Made by a program: the position numbers and the translations under genes
In this document: positions 42,767 to 44,238 of the stretch, in pieces
How the letters are laid out: every line of letters begins with the position of its first letter
How positions within the stretch are numbered: position 1 is the stretch's first letter
NCBI GenBank assembly: GCA_029557905.1
Contig: JAKQHR010000069.1
Span: 1 to 44,238 of the forward strand
Length of the DNA: 44,238 nt
Source: Verrucomicrobiota bacterium
GTDB taxonomy: Bacteria; Verrucomicrobiota; Kiritimatiellia; JAKQHR01
Reading direction: 5' to 3'
Notes under the pieces: generated by a model
Seen by the model: the letters and a program-made list of their open reading frames with translations, nothing else
The model's database searches: none
Told to the model about the DNA's origin: nothing

Positions 42767-43279
42767 ATGGGCGTTCGCGGGATTCAGATTGTCGGAATGG
42801 ATGTCAAAGAACTGCTGCTGATCCTGAACAAGGCGCTGTCCGACGAGTGGCTGGCGCATTACCAGTACTGGGTGGGCTCCAAGGTGGTCGCCGGCCCGAT
42901 GAAGGATGCCGTGATCACCGAACTGGTGCAGCACGCGACCGAGGAAATGGCCCATGCCGAACTGCTGGTCACACGCATTATCCAGCTTGGCGGGACGCCG
43001 GTGCTGACGCCGGCCAAGTGGTTTGAATTGACCAACTGCGCTTATGAGCCGCCCGAGGATCCTTTTGTGCAGGTGGTGCTGGAGCAGAACATCCGGGGCG
43101 AACAGTGCGCCATCAGCGTCTATGACAAGCTGATGAAGCTCACGAAGGACGCCGATCCGGTGACCTACAACATCGCGCTGCAGATTATCCAGCAGGAAGT
43201 GGAGCACGAAGAAGACCTGCAGGCTCTTCTGGAAGATTTGTCGCTGATGCTCAAGCACTACGGCGGAAAGAAAAAATAG
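42767..43279 (+). CDS. Ferritin-like / bacterioferritin-type diiron protein
   Basis: The 170-residue four-helix bundle has the diiron ligand pattern. The first Glu is in ALSDEWLAHYQYW. E-x-x-H follows in HATEEMAHAELLV, then a Glu in VLEQNIRGEQCAISVYDKL and the second E-x-x-H in IIQQEVEHEEDLQALL. This spacing matches bacterioferritin/DPS-like ferritin domains that store iron or detoxify peroxide. The haem-ligand methionine of true bacterioferritin is not evident. A strong GGAGGTG ribosome-binding site precedes ATG 42767. It is convergent with the universal stress gene only three bases away; both fit an oxidative or energy-stress role. Confidence 0.88.
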   Translation: MGVRGIQIVGMDVKELLLILNKALSDEWLAHYQYWVGSKVVAGPMKDAVITELVQHATEEMAHAELLVTRIIQLGGTPVLTPAKWFELTNCAYEPPEDPFVQVVLEQNIRGEQCAISVYDKLMKLTKDADPVTYNIALQIIQQEVEHEEDLQALLEDLSLMLKHYGGKKK

Positions 43280-43282
43280 CCG

Positions 43283-43729
43283 TCAGTGCGCGTTGTGGTG
43301 GCAGGGGATGATCAGGACCGGGCAGGGGGCTTTGCGCAGAACGCCCTCGGTGACGCTTCCCACCAGCAGATGCCTCATCGCTCCGTGCCCGTGCGATCCC
43401 ATGATGACGAGGTCAACTTTGAGCCGCTCGATTTCCTGCAGGATTTTTTCCTGCGTCGGGCCCTGAATCAGCAAGGCTGACGCGTCCAGTCCTTTTTCGC
43501 GCATCTGCTGTTCAAGAATCTGCAGACGTTCATGCTCCCTGTGGATTTCGTGCGCGACCTGGTCGCGCACATGCTGGGGTCCCGCCTTGTAGCCTACGAA
43601 ATCGGGTTCGGGCTGGGCGACGTGGATCAACCAGACTTTGCTTTTGAACTGCGCAGCAAGGTTGGCGGCATGATTGATGGCGGGCGGAGTGGCATCGGAG
43701 AAATCTATGGCGACCAGTATTGTCTTCAC
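43283..43729 (-). CDS. Universal stress protein (UspA family, ATP-binding type)
   Basis: The 148-residue product starts KTILVAIDFSDATPPAINHA, has the central VWLIHVAQPEP strand and ends with the nucleotide-binding signature GSHGHGAMRHLLVGSVTEGVL (G-x2-G-x9-G-S), so it belongs to the ATP-binding USP class. GTG at 43729 is chosen because AAGGAGG lies four bases before it and the family begins exactly there; an ATG at 43762 would add an unlikely 11-residue leader. USPs help cells survive starvation and oxidative stress. It is convergent with the ferritin-like gene and divergent from the aldolase gene. Confidence 0.93.
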   Translation of the reverse strand: MKTILVAIDFSDATPPAINHAANLAAQFKSKVWLIHVAQPEPDFVGYKAGPQHVRDQVAHEIHREHERLQILEQQMREKGLDASALLIQGPTQEKILQEIERLKVDLVIMGSHGHGAMRHLLVGSVTEGVLRKAPCPVLIIPCHHNAH

Positions 43730-43812
43730 ACAACCTCCTTTTTCAGAGTAGTCTGTCTGCATATTAACAGAAATCTGTTCCGGCAACAGCATAAAATGCC
43801 GGCCACGATTTT

Positions 43813-44238
43813 ATGATCATGTTCGACAGTTTGACTCAGTTGGCGAATTACGGCCGCCGCCTTGCGCAGCAGGGGCTGTGCGCGGGGGCCGGGGGCAACA
43901 TCAGCTACCGCGACGGCAATGTCATCTGGGTGAAGCCTTCGGGTTTTTCAATGGAGGATTTGAAGGTTTCACTTTTTGCCGGGCTGAACCTGGCAACGGG
44001 AAAACAGCTTCGCGGCGATTACCGGGCGTCCTCCGAGGCGCCGATGCATTTGGAAATCTATCGCCGGTGCCCCGCGGTGAACGCGATTTTCCACACGCAT
44101 CCGCCGTGGCTCTGCGGAGTCATTTCCAGCAATGCGGAATTCAAGCCCATGTTCCCGGAGGTCGTGGCCGATCTCGGCGGGCTGATCCGGCTTCCCTACC
44201 TGCTGACCGGCAGTCAGGCCCTGGCGGATGCCGTGGCC
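43813..44238 (+). CDS. Class II aldolase/adducin family protein (3' truncated)
   Basis: The frame is open from ATG 43813 (or 43819) to the end of the window, with 142 codons visible. The sequence has GLCAGAGGNISYRDGN (substrate phosphate loop with GNIS), VKPSGFSMEDL, the acid-base region SSEAPMHLEIYRRCP and the zinc ligands in IFHTHPPWLCGV. It belongs with L-fuculose-phosphate aldolase and L-ribulose-5-phosphate 4-epimerase; which sugar is used cannot be decided, and the C-terminal zinc His lies beyond the edge. The region before it has a CCGGCA/TGCCGG hairpin and no obvious Shine-Dalgarno sequence. Confidence 0.88.
   Translation, partial: MIMFDSLTQLANYGRRLAQQGLCAGAGGNISYRDGNVIWVKPSGFSMEDLKVSLFAGLNLATGKQLRGDYRASSEAPMHLEIYRRCPAVNAIFHTHPPWLCGVISSNAEFKPMFPEVVADLGGLIRLPYLLTGSQALADAVA

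Overview
The window is a GC-rich (about 60% by eye), gene-dense bacterial chromosome segment. It carries about 39 protein genes, two of them cut by the window edges, and one tRNA. No rRNA, CRISPR array, prophage or intact insertion sequence is visible. Gene content and style suggest the PVC group, most likely Kiritimatiellota or a close relative: an extracellular protein with acidic calcium-loop repeats and a short C-terminal sandwich-like module, a very long YvcK, and an AURKAIP1/bS22-like mini-ribosomal gene. This placement is inference; nothing in the window proves it.

Layout. 1-1660: the end of a large secreted protein, a 31-bp tandem array of palindromes, a TrhA/hemolysin-III membrane protein and a small two-TM protein. 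1676-2653: the rplM-rpsI ribosomal operon with a good promoter and terminator. 2667-8427: an arginine/lysine block, argJ-argB-argD-argG-lysA, closed by a strong bidirectional hairpin. 8523-15578 (minus): a Spy/CpxP-like periplasmic protein, then a tightly packed six-gene run transcribed as NCS2 permease, sialidase-like protein, TatD-like hydrolase, GAF histidine kinase, membrane-anchored coiled-coil protein and D-lactate dehydrogenase. 15660-21286: a YvcK-like protein with an unusual C-terminal extension, a nucleotidyltransferase-like unknown, and nagB-glmM for amino sugars. 21560-26335: pyruvate phosphate dikinase, a sigma-70 family factor, apt and a small secreted unknown. 26767-33747: the cell-elongation operon mreB-mreC-mreD-mrdA-rodA, followed by an RNase G/E gene. 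33741-39674: a PabB/PabC fusion, fmt, a TPR lipoprotein, a 29-codon ribosomal-type gene missed by length cutoffs, and long-form hisG. 39814-42766: tRNA-Val followed by a looser, visibly more AT-rich accessory stretch holding a beta-barrel protein, a methyltransferase and several structured non-coding elements. 42767-end: a ferritin-like protein, a universal stress protein and the start of a class II aldolase.

Many neighbours are joined by 4-base ATGA/GTGA start-stop overlaps, so translational coupling is the rule in this genome. The MreBCD/PBP2/RodA set builds the lateral wall. GlmM supplies the amino-sugar precursor and NagB returns it to glycolysis. PpdK links pyruvate and PEP, and LdhA disposes of reducing equivalents, which fits a fermentative lifestyle.

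The most unusual material is non-coding. Two homologous arrays of helically phased A-tracts (26363-26535 and 39907-39981) start and end with the same words but differ in copy number. A 31-bp triple palindrome array lies at 671-763. A long cruciform-forming element followed by an intrinsic terminator lies at 40313-40443.
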